NCBI RefSeq assembly: GCF_013466785.1
Contig: NZ_CP059163.1
Span: 3,658,001-3,722,000, forward strand
DNA: 64,000 bases
DNA from: Nocardioides marinisabuli
Lineage (GTDB): Bacteria; Actinomycetota; Actinomycetes; Propionibacteriales; Nocardioidaceae
Direction of reading: 5' to 3'
The notes beneath the pieces were generated by a model. It was given only the letters and a program-made list of their open reading frames with translations. It was not told the origin of the DNA and searched no databases. A program made the position numbers and the translations under genes. Each line of letters opens with the position of its first letter. Within the stretch, counting starts at the first letter, position 1. This document shows positions 42,070-51,862 of this stretch, piece after piece.

Positions 42070-42507
42070 TCAGCCGCGTCCGGGGCCGGCGTCGCGGCCG
42101 ATGCGCAGCAGCACCGAGTAGTGCTCGGGCGAGGCGCCGACGGCCTTGGCGAGGCGGCTGAGCGCGTCGAGGGCCAGGTCGGCGTCGACGGCGGTGCCGG
42201 GCACCGCCAGGGTCAGCGGCGAGACCTCGTCGGCCAGCAGCAGCACCTGGCCGTGGCGCCAGGCGAGGTGGGCCCGGGAGCGGGACTGGTCGTCGAGGAC
42301 CGGGCGCGGGTAGGCCTCGTCCACCGCCAGCAGGTCGCAGGGGTGCTGCTCCTGCTCCCCGTCGCCCGCCAGCAGGCCGCTGACCCGGTGACCGGTGCGC
42401 AGCCCGGACCCCGCGCTCCAGGTGACGTCGTGCTCGCCGAGCCACTCGGGCAGGTCGAAGGGGTCGACCTCGCTCAGCGCGCCGGGCGCGTGGTCGGGGG
42501 CGCTCAC
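42070..42507 (-). CDS. Conserved-position protein of unknown function
   Basis: The GTG at 42507 overlaps the tatC stop (GTGA) and gives 145 residues. The N-terminal part has FDLPEWLGEHDVTWSAGSGL and HRVSGLL, then CDLLAVDEAYPRPVLDDQSRS, and LLLADEVSPLTLAVPG. It looks like a cytoplasmic protein without membrane segments. I recognise no named domain. The tight linkage to tatC and the lipid kinase suggests a shared transcript rather than a shared function. Confidence 0.75.
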   Translation of the reverse strand: MSAPDHAPGALSEVDPFDLPEWLGEHDVTWSAGSGLRTGHRVSGLLAGDGEQEQHPCDLLAVDEAYPRPVLDDQSRSRAHLAWRHGQVLLLADEVSPLTLAVPGTAVDADLALDALSRLAKAVGASPEHYSVLLRIGRDAGPGRG

Positions 42508-43343
42508 AGGGGCGAGGCCTCGTCGGGCGAGAGCCCGGCGTTGATCTTGCGCTTGGCACGACGGCGGTCGTTGAAGCGGGCGATGATCTCGGCGACGAAG
42601 AACAGCAGCACCATCGGCACCGCCATGAAGGTCATGGTGAAGGGGTCGGCCGAGGGCGTCGCGACGGCGGCGAAGATGAAGATGCCGATGACCACCCAGG
42701 GCCGGTGCTTGCCGAGGCTGGCGCCGGAGACGACGCCGGCGAGGTTGAGCAGCACCACGAAGACCGGGATCTCGAAGGCGATGCCGAAGACCAGCAGGGT
42801 GCGGGTGAAGAACTGCAGGTATTCCGAGAACTCGACGATGTTGACGATGCCCTCGGGGTTGAAGCCGATCAGGATCTCCAGGCCCTTGGGCAGCGTGAGG
42901 TAGCCGAGCATGATGCCGCCGAGGAACAGCGGACCGGCGATGGCGGCGAAGACCCGCGTCCACTTGCGCTCGTGGGGGTGCAGGCCCGGCAGGATGAACG
43001 CCCAGATCTGGTAGAGCCACACGGGGCTGGTGGCCACCAGCGCGGCGAAGCCGCAGAGCTTGAGGTAGAGCAGCAGACCGCCGCCCGCGCCGCTGGTCGA
43101 GGGGAAGGTGACCTCGTCACCGAGCTTCTCCCGGGCGCTGTTGTAGGGCCCGAGCACCAGGTCGAAGAGCTGGTCGAAGAAGAACAGCGCGACCGCGACG
43201 GCCAGGACCAGGGTCAGGGCGACCTTGAGGACCCTGGCCCGCAGCTCGCGCAGGTGGTCCGACAGCGCCATCCGCCCGTCGGCTCCGACAGGGTGCATCG
43301 GCTTGCCGATGAAGAGCTTGGCGATCCCGGAGATGGTCGACAC
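42504..43343 (-). CDS. tatC: Sec-independent translocase TatC
   Basis: The 279-residue protein has six membrane segments and TatC hallmarks: ALSDHLRELRARVLK at the N-terminus, SPVWLYQIWAFILPGLHPHERK and the late PSADPFTMTFMAVPM. TatC recognises twin-arginine signal peptides and, with TatA, exports folded proteins. It lies 46 bases after tatA on the same strand. Confidence 0.95.
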   Translation of the reverse strand: MSTISGIAKLFIGKPMHPVGADGRMALSDHLRELRARVLKVALTLVLAVAVALFFFDQLFDLVLGPYNSAREKLGDEVTFPSTSGAGGGLLLYLKLCGFAALVATSPVWLYQIWAFILPGLHPHERKWTRVFAAIAGPLFLGGIMLGYLTLPKGLEILIGFNPEGIVNIVEFSEYLQFFTRTLLVFGIAFEIPVFVVLLNLAGVVSGASLGKHRPWVVIGIFIFAAVATPSADPFTMTFMAVPMVLLFFVAEIIARFNDRRRAKRKINAGLSPDEASPL

Positions 43344-43389
43344 GAGGGCAGGGGCGTATCAGGCGGCGGCGCTGGGTGGGTCCGGCTGC

Positions 43390-43686
43390 TCAGCCGTGGT
43401 GCTTGTCGGCGGAGGGCGAGGTGCTGCCCTCGGGCGCGGCCTCGGTGGTGCGGGCCGGCGGCAGCTCGGTGGGCGTGGGGTCCGGGGTCACCGTGGCCTG
43501 CGCGTCCTTGGCGTCGTCGTCCTTGTCGTCGTCGCGCAGACCCTTGGTCTCGGACTTGAAGATGCGCAGCGCCTGACCCGTGCCACGGGCGAGCTCAGGC
43601 AGCTTGGCGGCACCGAACACGATGATGACGATGGCCAGGATGACCAGCCACTCAGCACCCTGGGGCATTCCGATCATGGGGGTCAT
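43390..43686 (-). CDS. tatA: Twin-arginine translocase subunit TatA
   Basis: The 98-residue protein has the single N-terminal membrane helix (WLVILAIVIIVFGA), the hinge and amphipathic helix AAKLPELARGTGQALRIFKSE, and an acidic, low-complexity C-terminus (RDDDKDDDAKD). It forms the pore-lining oligomer with TatC. The ATGs at 43686 and 43674 are both plausible starts. Confidence 0.94.
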   Translation of the reverse strand: MTPMIGMPQGAEWLVILAIVIIVFGAAKLPELARGTGQALRIFKSETKGLRDDDKDDDAKDAQATVTPDPTPTELPPARTTEAAPEGSTSPSADKHHG

Positions 43687-43759
43687 GGAGCTTCACTACC
43701 TTCTGTTGTCTGGGCATCGCACGCGGACGGCTCGGCCGGCGGGCGCGAACGTCTTCATG

Positions 43760-44776
43760 CTACGTGAGTTGTTCGTAGAGACCGAGCGTCCGGGTTGCCT
43801 CGGCGAGGAACGAGTCGGTGAACTCTTCGGGGCGCACCAGGCGGGCGTGCGGGGCCAGGCGCAGCAGCAGCCGGGTCAGCCAGCGCTCGTCGGCGACCAG
43901 GAGGTCGACCTCCCAGGCGGCGTCGGGCCCCTCCCCCAGGGCGCGGACCTCCTCGACGGGGTAGTAGTCGACGACCCAGCGCGCCGGGGCGGCGAGCCGC
44001 AGCGTGGCCACCGTGGTGCTGCTGGAGCGCGCGAAGAGCCCCTCGGACAGGTCGCGCGGCGGCTCGGGGTCGGTGGTGGTCGCGGAGTCGAGGACCTCGG
44101 CGGAGCTGATCCGGTCGAGGCGGAACAGCCGCGGCGCCTCGGCGCTGTGGCAGTAGGCGTCGAGGTAGCTCCAGCCCTGGCCGGTCACGACGCCCCGCGG
44201 GTCCACCACGCGCTCGGACTCCTCGTCGCGCGCGGGCACGAAGTAGGTCAGGCGCACCTGCCGGCCGGCCGTGGTGGCCTCCTGGAGGCGCCGGGCCAGC
44301 AGGGCGGTGTCGACGTCGGCACCGTCGCGGCCCGGGTCGATGCGCGCGGAGACGGCCTCGGCGGCGGCCGCCTCGAGCTTGGCCAGGGCCCGGTCGACGA
44401 CCTGGCGGGTGTCGGGGCTGGCCCCGTTGCGCAGCGCGCGCAGCGCCACCACGACGGCGCTGGCCTCCGTGGGGGTCAGCCGCATGGGGCGGGAGAGGTA
44501 GTCGGCGTTGGAGATGCGGATGACCCCGTCGCCGCCCGGGTCCTCGAGCGCGTCGAGGTCGACGTCGATCAGGTCGTCGGGGTAGCCGCCGGGGAGCCCG
44601 CACATGAGCAGGACCTTGAGGTCCTTGAGCAGCTGCTGGGGGCTGACCCCCAGGGCCGCGGCGGCCTCGTCGAGCCGCACCGACTCGCGGGCGTGCAGGT
44701 AGGGCACCAGGGTCAGCAGGCGCGCGACCTGGTCCTTGGCGCCCGAGGCCGGGGGCCGGGCGGTGGGCTCGCTCAC
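43760..44776 (-). CDS. pafC: WYL-domain regulator PafC
   Basis: The GTG at 44776 overlaps the pafB stop (GTGA) and gives 338 residues: an N-terminal winged HTH (LHARESVRLDEAAAALGVSPQQLLKDL), a WYL domain (VRLTYFVPARDE, WSYLDAYC, RLFRLDRI) and a C-terminal WCX segment. PafB and PafC act as a heterodimeric activator of DNA-damage genes in mycobacteria, independent of LexA. It lies upstream of tatA as in M. tuberculosis. Confidence 0.93.
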   Translation of the reverse strand: MSEPTARPPASGAKDQVARLLTLVPYLHARESVRLDEAAAALGVSPQQLLKDLKVLLMCGLPGGYPDDLIDVDLDALEDPGGDGVIRISNADYLSRPMRLTPTEASAVVVALRALRNGASPDTRQVVDRALAKLEAAAAEAVSARIDPGRDGADVDTALLARRLQEATTAGRQVRLTYFVPARDEESERVVDPRGVVTGQGWSYLDAYCHSAEAPRLFRLDRISSAEVLDSATTTDPEPPRDLSEGLFARSSSTTVATLRLAAPARWVVDYYPVEEVRALGEGPDAAWEVDLLVADERWLTRLLLRLAPHARLVRPEEFTDSFLAEATRTLGLYEQLT

Positions 44777-45759
44777 GACGCCTCCCCCGCGCGTGCCTCG
44801 AGGGTCGTGCGCAGCCGCGAGACGACCTCGGCGCGCAGGCTCGTGGGCTCCTCGACGACCACGGCGCTGCCGTGGCCCAGCACCTCGTCGGCCAGGCCCA
44901 GCGCGCTGCGGGTCAGCACCACGCGGTCCCAGGTGGTGGCGTCGTCGGGCCCCACGACGTCGGTCTCGATGCTCTCCGCGCCGCGGCGCAGCAGGTGGCC
45001 GGCGCCGCGGCGCACCAGCAGCACCGCCTGCTCGGGCGCCGGGGTGGGTGCCAGGCGGCGGGTCAGGGCCTGCAGGTCGGTGCCCGGCGGCACGTCGTAC
45101 GCCGCCGCCGGACCGGTGCGCCGGGCCTGGCCCTGCACACGCGAGAGCCGGAAGACCCGCTCCTCGCCCCGGTCGGTGTCGAGACCCACGACGTACCAGC
45201 GCCCGGCGTGGCGCGCCACGCCCCATGGCTGCAGGTGCCGGGTGGTGACCTCGGTGGAGGAGGCGGTGCGGTAGTCGAACTCGACCGCGCACCGCTCCTG
45301 GGTGGCCTCCCAGAAGACTTCGAAGGAGGGCTCGTCGGCGCTGAGCCGGGGCTCGACGATGTCAAGGGCGCTCACGTCGACCTCGACGCCGGCCGCGGTC
45401 AGCTTGCGCACGGCGTCGGTGGTGGCCTCGGCCAGCCGGGCGTGCTGCCAGACCCGGGTCGCCAGGCCGATCACGGCGGCCTCGTCGGCCTCGAGCTCGA
45501 TCGCGGGCAGCCCCAGCTGCTCGGGCTGGATGCGGTAGCCGGGCTCGTCGTCGAAGTAGGCGTCCATGTGGCCCACCTCGATCGGGACGCCGAGGCTGCG
45601 CAGCTCCTCCTTGTCGCGCTCGAACATCTTCTCGAACGCCTCGTCGGTGGAGCCCGGGTAGAGGATCGAGCGGATCCGCTGCTTGGGCACGAAGTGCCGC
45701 TGCACGAGCAGCATGATGAGCAGGTTCATCAACCGCTCGCTCTTGCGGACCGCCGCCAT
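44773..45759 (-). CDS. pafB: WYL-domain regulator PafB
   Basis: The 328-residue protein opens with RKSERLMNLLIMLLVQRHFV, an HTH that binds DNA (FVPKQRIRSILYPG), followed by a WYL domain (VEFDYRTASS, WGVARHAGRWYVVGLDTDRGE) and WCX. It partners with PafC. A GAGGAGG ribosome-binding site lies 6 bases before the ATG, unlike most genes in the window. Confidence 0.93.
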   Translation of the reverse strand: MAAVRKSERLMNLLIMLLVQRHFVPKQRIRSILYPGSTDEAFEKMFERDKEELRSLGVPIEVGHMDAYFDDEPGYRIQPEQLGLPAIELEADEAAVIGLATRVWQHARLAEATTDAVRKLTAAGVEVDVSALDIVEPRLSADEPSFEVFWEATQERCAVEFDYRTASSTEVTTRHLQPWGVARHAGRWYVVGLDTDRGEERVFRLSRVQGQARRTGPAAAYDVPPGTDLQALTRRLAPTPAPEQAVLLVRRGAGHLLRRGAESIETDVVGPDDATTWDRVVLTRSALGLADEVLGHGSAVVVEEPTSLRAEVVSRLRTTLEARAGEAS

Positions 45760-45807
45760 GCCACCCCTCCTCGTGCTCTCGTCCGTGCCTGCTGGGTCCC
45801 CGACCTG

Positions 45808-46908
45808 CTACTGCGCGGCGGGGCTCTCGGTGTCGCCGGGCGCGCTGGGCTCCTCGGAGACCGCCGGGCTGGGGGCCTGGGGCTCCTCCTCGCCGAGCTC
45901 GGCCTCGGCCTCCTCCTGCGCGGCCTGCTCGGCCTCGTCGGCCGCTGCCGGACGGGGTGCCACGCCGAGGATGTCGACTAGGAAGTAGATCGTGTCGGTG
46001 CCCTTGATCTTGGCCGACTCGTTGCCCTCGGCGCCGTAGCCCAGCTCAGGCGGGATGGCCAGCCACACGCGGCTGCCGACGGTCTGGCCCGACAGTCCCT
46101 GGATCCAGCCGTCGACGAAGCCGCCCTGGCCCAGGACGCCCACGATCGGGGTGTCGCCGAAGCTGCTGTCGAAGGGCTTGGGCTTGGCGTAGACCGAGCC
46201 GAGGTAGTCGACCATCACCGAGTCGCCCTTGCGCACGACGGGCCCGCCGCCCTCGACGACGGTCTCGACCTGCAGCTCACCGGTGGGCTTGGGGATGCCC
46301 TTGAAGAGCATCGACTCCGGCAGCCCGTCGTCGTCGAGGACCAGGTCGGGGGCGATGCCCTCGCCCTCCTCGGCGTAGGGCACGTCGACCGGGGTCGGGC
46401 CCATCACGTCCATGACCAGCAGCAGCGGGTCCTTATTGTTGATGTTGAGCGCGGCGTTGCCGACCTCGCCGAACAGCTCGGAGGACTCGAAGCCCACCGC
46501 GACGCGGTCGCCGACGCTGCGACCCGACAGCGCCTCGGAGAAGACCTCGGGCAGCTCCCCCGAGCCCAGGTCGAGCACCTCGGGCGCGGCGTCGGCGTAG
46601 GTGCTGAGGGCGGTCGACTCGTCGAAGCCGTTGCTGAGCAGGTACTGCACCAGCACCGGCGAGTCGTCCTCGAGCTCGACGCCGTCGCCCTCCTCGAGGA
46701 CCTCGACCTCGATGCCACCGGTCGCGTCGACGTCCTCGGTCCACTCGACCTGGGGCTCCTCCCCGACCTCGCCGGTGACCTCCACCGAGGAGACCACGCT
46801 GCGCACGTCGTCGGAACCGTCCGACCCGCAGGCCGCCAGGGCCGGGATCAGCAGGGCAGGTACGAGGAGGGCCGTGGGCCGTCCGGGGCGTCGCAACACC
46901 GGCAACAT
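45808..46908 (-). CDS. FKBP-type peptidyl-prolyl isomerase, lipoprotein with two FKBP-like halves
   Basis: The 366-residue protein has a lipobox (LIPALAAC) with Cys27 as the acylation site, so it is anchored on the outer face of the membrane. The C-terminal FKBP domain is canonical (VRKGDSVMVDYLGSVY, FDSSF, VDGWIQGLSGQTVGSRVWLAIPPELGYG, DTIYFLVDILGV). The N-terminal half repeats a weaker version (VLVQYLLSNGF, FSEALSGRSVGDRVAV, PLLLVMDVMGPTP) missing aromatic active-site residues. A Glu/Ala-rich tail follows. It assists folding of exported proteins. It lies between pafA and pafB. Confidence 0.88.
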   Translation of the reverse strand: MLPVLRRPGRPTALLVPALLIPALAACGSDGSDDVRSVVSSVEVTGEVGEEPQVEWTEDVDATGGIEVEVLEEGDGVELEDDSPVLVQYLLSNGFDESTALSTYADAAPEVLDLGSGELPEVFSEALSGRSVGDRVAVGFESSELFGEVGNAALNINNKDPLLLVMDVMGPTPVDVPYAEEGEGIAPDLVLDDDGLPESMLFKGIPKPTGELQVETVVEGGGPVVRKGDSVMVDYLGSVYAKPKPFDSSFGDTPIVGVLGQGGFVDGWIQGLSGQTVGSRVWLAIPPELGYGAEGNESAKIKGTDTIYFLVDILGVAPRPAAADEAEQAAQEEAEAELGEEEPQAPSPAVSEEPSAPGDTESPAAQ

Positions 46909-47019
46909 CCTTCACATCACGAGACTCGGAGGTGGTCACCTGCGCCTGCGCCGGTGACCCCGAGCACCTTATCGGCCCGGCCCAGGCCCCCCTCCCCTGG
47001 CCCGCCGGGGCGCGTCGGG

Positions 47020-48381
47020 CTACATGCCCTCGATCAGGCGCTGGACCCGGTCGTCGTAGGCCTTGAACGGGTCCTTGCACAGCACGGTGCGCTGGGCCTG
47101 GTCGTTGAGCTTGAGGTGCACCCAGTCGACGGTGAAGTCGCGGCGCCGCTCCTGGGCGCGGCGGATGAACTCGCCGCGCAGCCGCGCGCGGGTGGTCTGC
47201 GGGGGCACCGACTTGGCCTCGAAGACCTTCAGGTCGGTGGTCACGCGCGCGACCTGGCCGCGCTTCTCGAGCAGGTAGTAGAGACCGCGGCCGCGGTGGA
47301 TGTCGTGGTAGGCCAGGTCGAGCTGGGCGACGCGGGCGTGACCCAGCGGCAGGCCGTGCTTGGCGCGGTAGGCCTCGATCAGCTTCCACTTGATGACCCA
47401 GTCGATCTCGCGGTCCACCAGGCCGAGGTCGTCGGACTCGACGGCCTTGATGGTGCGCTCCCACAGGTCGAGGGCCTGCTCGATGACCGGGGTGCTGATC
47501 TGGCGCCGGTCGACGAAGTCGCGGGCCTTGGCGAGGTACTCGCCCTGGATCTCCAGGGCGCTGGCCTCCCGGCCGTTGGCCAGGCGCACCTTGCGCCGAC
47601 CGGTGGTGTCGTGGGCGATCTCGCGGATGGCGCGGATCGGGTTCTCCATCGTGAGGTCGCGCATCACCACGCCCTCCTCGATCATCCGCAGCACCAGGTC
47701 GCAGCTGGCGACCTTGAGCATCGTGGTGGTCTCCGACATGTTGGAGTCACCCACGATGACGTGCAGGCGCCGGTACTTCTCGGCGTCGGCGTGCGGCTCG
47801 TCGCGGGTGTTGATGATCGGTCGCGACCGGGTGGTGGCGCTGCTGACGCCCTCCCAGATGTGCTCGGCGCGCTGCGAGACCGAGTACGACGCGCCCCGCG
47901 GGGTCTGGGTGACCTTGCCGGCCCCCACGATGATTTGGCGGGTGACCAGGAACGGGATCAGGATGTCGGCCAGCCGCGAGAACTCGCCGGCCCGGCCGAC
48001 CAGGTAGTTCTCGTGGCACCCGTAGGAGTTGCCGGCGGAGTCGGTGTTGTTCTTGAACAGGTAGATCTCACCGGCGATGCCCTCGTCGTGCAGGCGCTGC
48101 TCGGCGTCGAGGAGCAGCCCCTCGAGGACCCGCTCACCTGCCTTGTCGTGGGTGACCAGCTCGGTGATGTCGTCGCACTCGGGCGTCGCGTACTCCGGGT
48201 GGCTGCCGACGTCGAGGTAGAGCCGGGCCCCGTTGCGCAGGAACACGTTGCTGCTGCGGCCCCAGCTGACGACCTTGCGGAACAGGTAGCGCGCCACCTC
48301 GTCGGGGCTGAGCCGTCGCTGCCCCTTGAACGTGCACGTGACGCCGTACTCGTTCTCGATCCCGAAGATCCGACGGTCCAT
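47020..48381 (-). CDS. pafA: Pup-protein ligase PafA
   Basis: The 453-residue protein starts [14 protein letters not shown], where the first Glu of the glutamine-synthetase-like fold binds metal, and continues with [38 protein letters not shown] and [23 protein letters not shown]. PafA links the C-terminal Glu of Pup to substrate lysines using ATP. TAGTGT ends 6 bases before the ATG, so it has its own promoter after prcA. It is homologous to Dop in the same locus. Confidence 0.96.
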   Translation of the reverse strand: MDRRIFGIENEYGVTCTFKGQRRLSPDEVARYLFRKVVSWGRSSNVFLRNGARLYLDVGSHPEYATPECDDITELVTHDKAGERVLEGLLLDAEQRLHDEGIAGEIYLFKNNTDSAGNSYGCHENYLVGRAGEFSRLADILIPFLVTRQIIVGAGKVTQTPRGASYSVSQRAEHIWEGVSSATTRSRPIINTRDEPHADAEKYRRLHVIVGDSNMSETTTMLKVASCDLVLRMIEEGVVMRDLTMENPIRAIREIAHDTTGRRKVRLANGREASALEIQGEYLAKARDFVDRRQISTPVIEQALDLWERTIKAVESDDLGLVDREIDWVIKWKLIEAYRAKHGLPLGHARVAQLDLAYHDIHRGRGLYYLLEKRGQVARVTTDLKVFEAKSVPPQTTRARLRGEFIRRAQERRRDFTVDWVHLKLNDQAQRTVLCKDPFKAYDDRVQRLIEGM

Positions 48382-48387
48382 GTGTGA

Positions 48388-48409
48388 ACACTACGACCAC
48401 CTTGGTCGT
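48388..48409 (-). promoter_or_regulatory. pafA promoter hexamer with adjacent dyad
   Basis: TAGTGT (48388-48393, minus strand) ends 6 bases before the pafA ATG. ACGACC at 48393-48398 and GGTCGT at 48404-48409 form a 6-bp dyad overlapping its upstream edge. This may be a pafA operator or the 3' hairpin of prcA. Confidence 0.4.
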
Positions 48410-48429
48410 CGTGGGGGGACCTCCGGGAC

Positions 48430-49200
48430 TCAGGGGGCGACGGGCGGCTCGTCCCCGTCCCCCGGTGCCGGGGCGGCCGGGGCGGTCGGGGCGGCAGGGG
48501 CGGCCGGGCGGGCGAGCACCGTCTGGATCCGCGAGGGGCTCAGCCGGCTGAACTTGCGGGGCTGGGTGCGGGTGCGGTCGAGCACCGCGACCTCGAGGTC
48601 CTCGGCCGCGATGGAGCGGTCCTCGGTCTCGTTGTGGCCCAGGGCCGCCACCGCCAGCGCCAGGGCGCTGTCGAGGTCGGCGTCGGGACGGTAGTGCTGC
48701 TGGAGGTAGCCCGCCACCGACTCGGCCGCGCCGCCCATGACGGCGTACTGGTGCTCGTCGGCGACCTGGCCGTCGTAGGTCAGCCGGTAGAGCTGGTCCT
48801 CGGCGCTGCTGCGGCCGATCTCGGCGACGAAGAGCTCGACCTCGTAGGGCTTCTCCCCGCCGCTGGAGAAGATGGTGCCGAGCGTCTGGGCGTAGGCGTT
48901 GGCCAGGCCGCGCCCGGTGACGTCGCGCCGGTCGTAGGCGTAGCCGCGCATGTCGGCGAGCCGGACGCCTGCGATGCGCAGGTTCTCGAACTCGTTGTAG
49001 CGGCCCACGGCAGCGAAGGCGATGCGGTCGTAGATCTCGGAGACCTTGTGCAGGGCCTGCGAGGGGTTCTCGGAGGCGAAGAGGATGCCGTCGGCGTACT
49101 GGACCGCGACGACCGAGCGGCCCCGGGCGATGCCCTTGCGCGCGAAGTCGGCCCGGTCCTTCATCAGCTGCTCGGGCGAGACGTAGAAGGGAGCGCTCAT
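48430..49200 (-). CDS. prcA: Proteasome alpha subunit PrcA
   Basis: The ATG at 49200 ([23 protein letters not shown]) gives 256 residues; an in-frame GTG at 49212 would overlap prcB and is less likely. The Ntn-hydrolase fold lacks a catalytic Thr, as expected for alpha subunits. [29 protein letters not shown] and LYRLTYDG match PrcA. The tail is low-complexity Pro-Ala rich ([13 protein letters not shown]). It caps the PrcB rings and gates entry, opened by the ARC C-terminus. Confidence 0.95.
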   Translation of the reverse strand: MSAPFYVSPEQLMKDRADFARKGIARGRSVVAVQYADGILFASENPSQALHKVSEIYDRIAFAAVGRYNEFENLRIAGVRLADMRGYAYDRRDVTGRGLANAYAQTLGTIFSSGGEKPYEVELFVAEIGRSSAEDQLYRLTYDGQVADEHQYAVMGGAAESVAGYLQQHYRPDADLDSALALAVAALGHNETEDRSIAAEDLEVAVLDRTRTQPRKFSRLSPSRIQTVLARPAAPAAPTAPAAPAPGDGDEPPVAP

Positions 49201-49204
49201 CGGC

Positions 49205-50050
49205 TCAGGCACCTCCGGTCAGCGGGGCGTGGGGTCCGTCGGGCCGGCCCATCCGGCCGGCGATGACGCGTTCGGAGACCTCCGCGACGCGCTCCTCCTC
49301 GACCGTGCGACCGCCCTCGGCGGTGATCAGGTGCACCATCGGGAAGATCCGCCGCGCCACGTCGGGGCCACCGGTGGCGGAGTCGTCGTCGGCGGCGTCG
49401 TAGAGCGCCTGGACCGCCAGGGTCACCACGTCGTCCTCGTCGAGGTCGGGGCGGTAGAGCTTCTTCAGGGCGCCGCGCGCGAAGAGCGAGCCGGAGCCCA
49501 CGGCGTGGTAGCCGGTCTCCTCGTAGCGCCCGCCGGTGACGTCGTAGCTGAAGATGCGACCGGCCGCGACGTCGACGTCGTAGCCGACGAAGAGCGGCAC
49601 CACGGCCAGGCCCTGCATGGCCATCCCCAGGTTGCCGCGGATCAGTGCCGAGAGCCGGTTGGCCTTGCCGTCCATCGACAGCCGGGCGCCCTCGATCTTC
49701 TCGTAGTGCTCCAGCTCGGTCTGGAACAGCCGCACCAGCTCGACGGCCAGGCCCGCGGTGCCGGCGATGCCGGCGGCGGAGTACTCGTCGGTGGCGAAGA
49801 CCTTCTCGATGTCGCGCGAGGCGATGATGTTGCCCATCGTGGCCCGGCGGTCACCGGCCAGCAGCACGCCGCCGGGGTACGTCGCGGCCACGATCGTGGT
49901 GCCGTGCGGGGCCAGCTCACCGGCCTGGCCGGGCGGCAGCGAGCGGCGCCCGGGCAGCAGCTCGGGCGACTGGGAGGCCAGGAAGTCGGCGAAGGATGAG
50001 GTGCCGGGCTGCAGGTAGGCGGCCGGCAGACGGGGGTCCCCCACGCTCAC
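49205..50050 (-). CDS. prcB: Proteasome beta subunit PrcB
   Basis: The GTG at 50050 overlaps the pup stop (GTGA) and gives 281 residues. A 50-residue propeptide ends in GELAPHG, after which Thr51 ([21 protein letters not shown]) becomes the catalytic N-terminal nucleophile once processed. Lys (DRRATMG region) and the later [12 protein letters not shown] motif fit. PrcB provides the proteolytic chamber of the 20S core. Confidence 0.96.
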   Translation of the reverse strand: MSVGDPRLPAAYLQPGTSSFADFLASQSPELLPGRRSLPPGQAGELAPHGTTIVAATYPGGVLLAGDRRATMGNIIASRDIEKVFATDEYSAAGIAGTAGLAVELVRLFQTELEHYEKIEGARLSMDGKANRLSALIRGNLGMAMQGLAVVPLFVGYDVDVAAGRIFSYDVTGGRYEETGYHAVGSGSLFARGALKKLYRPDLDEDDVVTLAVQALYDAADDDSATGGPDVARRIFPMVHLITAEGGRTVEEERVAEVSERVIAGRMGRPDGPHAPLTGGA

Positions 50051-50244
50051 TGGCCGCCCTTCTGGATGAAGGACTTCACGAAGTCCTCGGCGTTGGACTC
50101 GAGCACGTCGTCGATCTCGTCGAGGATGTCGTCGATGTCGTTGTCGAGCGCCTCCTTGCGCTCGGCGACATCGGTCTCCGGGGCGGTCTCGACCGTCTCC
50201 TCGGTCTCCGTCGACTTGCGCGGCTGCTTCTGCTCCTGGGCCAT
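50047..50244 (-). CDS. pup: Prokaryotic ubiquitin-like protein Pup
   Basis: The 65-residue, strongly acidic and disordered protein ends in GGQ. Its helical C-terminal half ([23 protein letters not shown]) docks on the ARC coiled coil. The terminal Gln must be deamidated to Glu by Dop before PafA can use it. TAGGGT ends 6 bases before the ATG. Confidence 0.97.
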   Translation of the reverse strand: MAQEQKQPRKSTETEETVETAPETDVAERKEALDNDIDDILDEIDDVLESNAEDFVKSFIQKGGQ

Positions 50245-50250
50245 GCTCCG

Positions 50251-50256
50251 ACCCTA
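50251..50256 (-). promoter_or_regulatory. Leaderless-type -10 hexamer of pup
   Basis: TAGGGT on the minus strand ends 6 bases before the ATG at 50244; it probably drives pup-prcB-prcA. Confidence 0.5.
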
Positions 50257-50311
50257 GCCGAGCGTGCCGACTCCGCACGCGGGTCCTCGCCCTGCGACAC
50301 GCCGCGACGGG

Positions 50312-51820
50312 TCAGCGGGTCAGCGCGGTGAAGAGCTCCTCGGCGCTGGTGCAGCGGTCCATGAGCTCGCCGACGTGGGCCCGGCTGCCACGCAGCGGGT
50401 CGATCGTCGGCACCCGCTGCAGCGACTCGCGCCCGGGCAGGTCGAAGATCACGGAGTCCCACGAGGCAGCGGCCACCGCGTCGGGGAACTTCTCCAGGCA
50501 GCGGCCGCGGAAGTAGGCCCGGGTGTCGGTCGGGGGGTCGTGCATGGCGTCCTCGACCGAGGCGTCGTCGAGCAGCCGCTCGATGCGCCCCGCGCCGACG
50601 AGGCGCTGGTAGAGGCCCTTCTCGGGGCGGATGTCGCTGTACTGGTAGTCGATCAGCTGGAGCTTGGCGTCGTCCCAGGCCAGACCGTCGCGGTCGCGGT
50701 ACTGCTCGAGGAGCTTGAGCTTGGCGACCCAGTCGAGCTCGCCGGCCAGCGACATCGGGTCGCGCTCGAGCCGGTCGAGCACCGACTCCCAGCGGGCCAG
50801 GACGTCGAGGGTCTGGGCGTCCGCGTCGGCGCCGAGGCGGTCCTCGACGTACTTGCGGGCCAGGTCGAGGTACTCCAGCTGCAGCTGGACGGCCGTCAGG
50901 CGGCGTCCGTCGCGCAGGGTGAGCAGGTGGCCCAGGCCCGGGTCGTGGGAGACGGCCCGCAACGCGGCCACCGGCCCCTCCAGGCTCAGGTCGGGGCCGA
51001 TGAAGCGGTCCTCGATCATCGCCAGCACCAGCGCGGTGGTGCCGACCTTGAGGTAGGTCGAGACCTCCGCCAGGTTGGCGTCGCCGATGATGACGTGCAG
51101 GCGCCGGTACTTCTCGGGGTCGGCGTGCGGCTCGTCGCGGGTGTTGATGATCGGGCGCTTGAGCGTCGTCTCCAGGCCGACCTCGACCTCGAAGAAGTCG
51201 GCGCGCTGGCTGATCTGGTAGCCGTGCTCGCGCCCGTCGGCCCCGATGCCCACCCGGCCGGCCCCGCAGACGACCTGGCGGCTGACGAAGAACGGGGTCA
51301 GGTGGTGCACGATGTCGGCGAACGGGGTGGAGCGGCGCATCAGGTAGTTCTCGTGGGCGCCGTAGGAGGCGCCCTTCCCGTCGGTGTTGTTCTTGTAGAG
51401 CACGATCGGCCCGCCCCCGGGCAGCTGGCCGGCACGACGGGCCGCGTCGAGCATCACCTGCTCGCCCGCCTTGTCCCAGCGCACCACGTCGAGCGGGGTG
51501 GTGACCTCGGGGGTGGCGAACTCGGGGTGCGCGTGGTCGACGTAGAGCCGCGCACCGTTGGTGAGGATGACGTTGGCCAGGCCGAGGTCCTCGTCGGTGA
51601 GCTGCGAGAGGTCGGCCACCTGGCGCGCCATGTCGAAGCCGCGCGCGTCGCGCAGCGGCGTCTCCTCCTCGAAGTCCCAGCGGGCCCGCCGGGCCCGGAC
51701 CGTGGCGCTGGCGTAGGCGTTGACGACCTGCGACGAGGCCACCATCGGGTTCGCGTTGGGCTGTCCGGGCACGGAGATGCCGTACTCGACCTCGGTGCCC
51801 ATCACCCGTCTCACACTCAT
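50312..51820 (-). CDS. dop: Pup deamidase/depupylase Dop
   Basis: The 502-residue protein opens with [14 protein letters not shown] and contains [58 protein letters not shown] and the inserted loop region around [16 protein letters not shown] that distinguishes Dop from PafA. It deamidates Pup-Gln and removes Pup from substrates. The ATG has TAGGCT 6 bases upstream, back to back with the methyltransferase promoter. Confidence 0.96.
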   Translation of the reverse strand: MSVRRVMGTEVEYGISVPGQPNANPMVASSQVVNAYASATVRARRARWDFEEETPLRDARGFDMARQVADLSQLTDEDLGLANVILTNGARLYVDHAHPEFATPEVTTPLDVVRWDKAGEQVMLDAARRAGQLPGGGPIVLYKNNTDGKGASYGAHENYLMRRSTPFADIVHHLTPFFVSRQVVCGAGRVGIGADGREHGYQISQRADFFEVEVGLETTLKRPIINTRDEPHADPEKYRRLHVIIGDANLAEVSTYLKVGTTALVLAMIEDRFIGPDLSLEGPVAALRAVSHDPGLGHLLTLRDGRRLTAVQLQLEYLDLARKYVEDRLGADADAQTLDVLARWESVLDRLERDPMSLAGELDWVAKLKLLEQYRDRDGLAWDDAKLQLIDYQYSDIRPEKGLYQRLVGAGRIERLLDDASVEDAMHDPPTDTRAYFRGRCLEKFPDAVAAASWDSVIFDLPGRESLQRVPTIDPLRGSRAHVGELMDRCTSAEELFTALTR

Positions 51821-51826
51821 GCCACG

Positions 51827-51832
51827 AGCCTA
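51827..51832 (-). promoter_or_regulatory. Leaderless-type -10 hexamer of dop
   Basis: TAGGCT on the minus strand ends 6 bases before the ATG at 51820, 18 bases from the divergent methyltransferase hexamer. Confidence 0.5.
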
Positions 51833-51850
51833 CGCGGCCACGCCCCGCCG

Positions 51851-51856
51851 TAGGCT
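51851..51856 (+). promoter_or_regulatory. Leaderless-type -10 hexamer of the methyltransferase gene
   Basis: TAGGCT ends 6 bases before the ATG at 51863. Confidence 0.5.
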
Positions 51857-51862
51857 CGCCGC

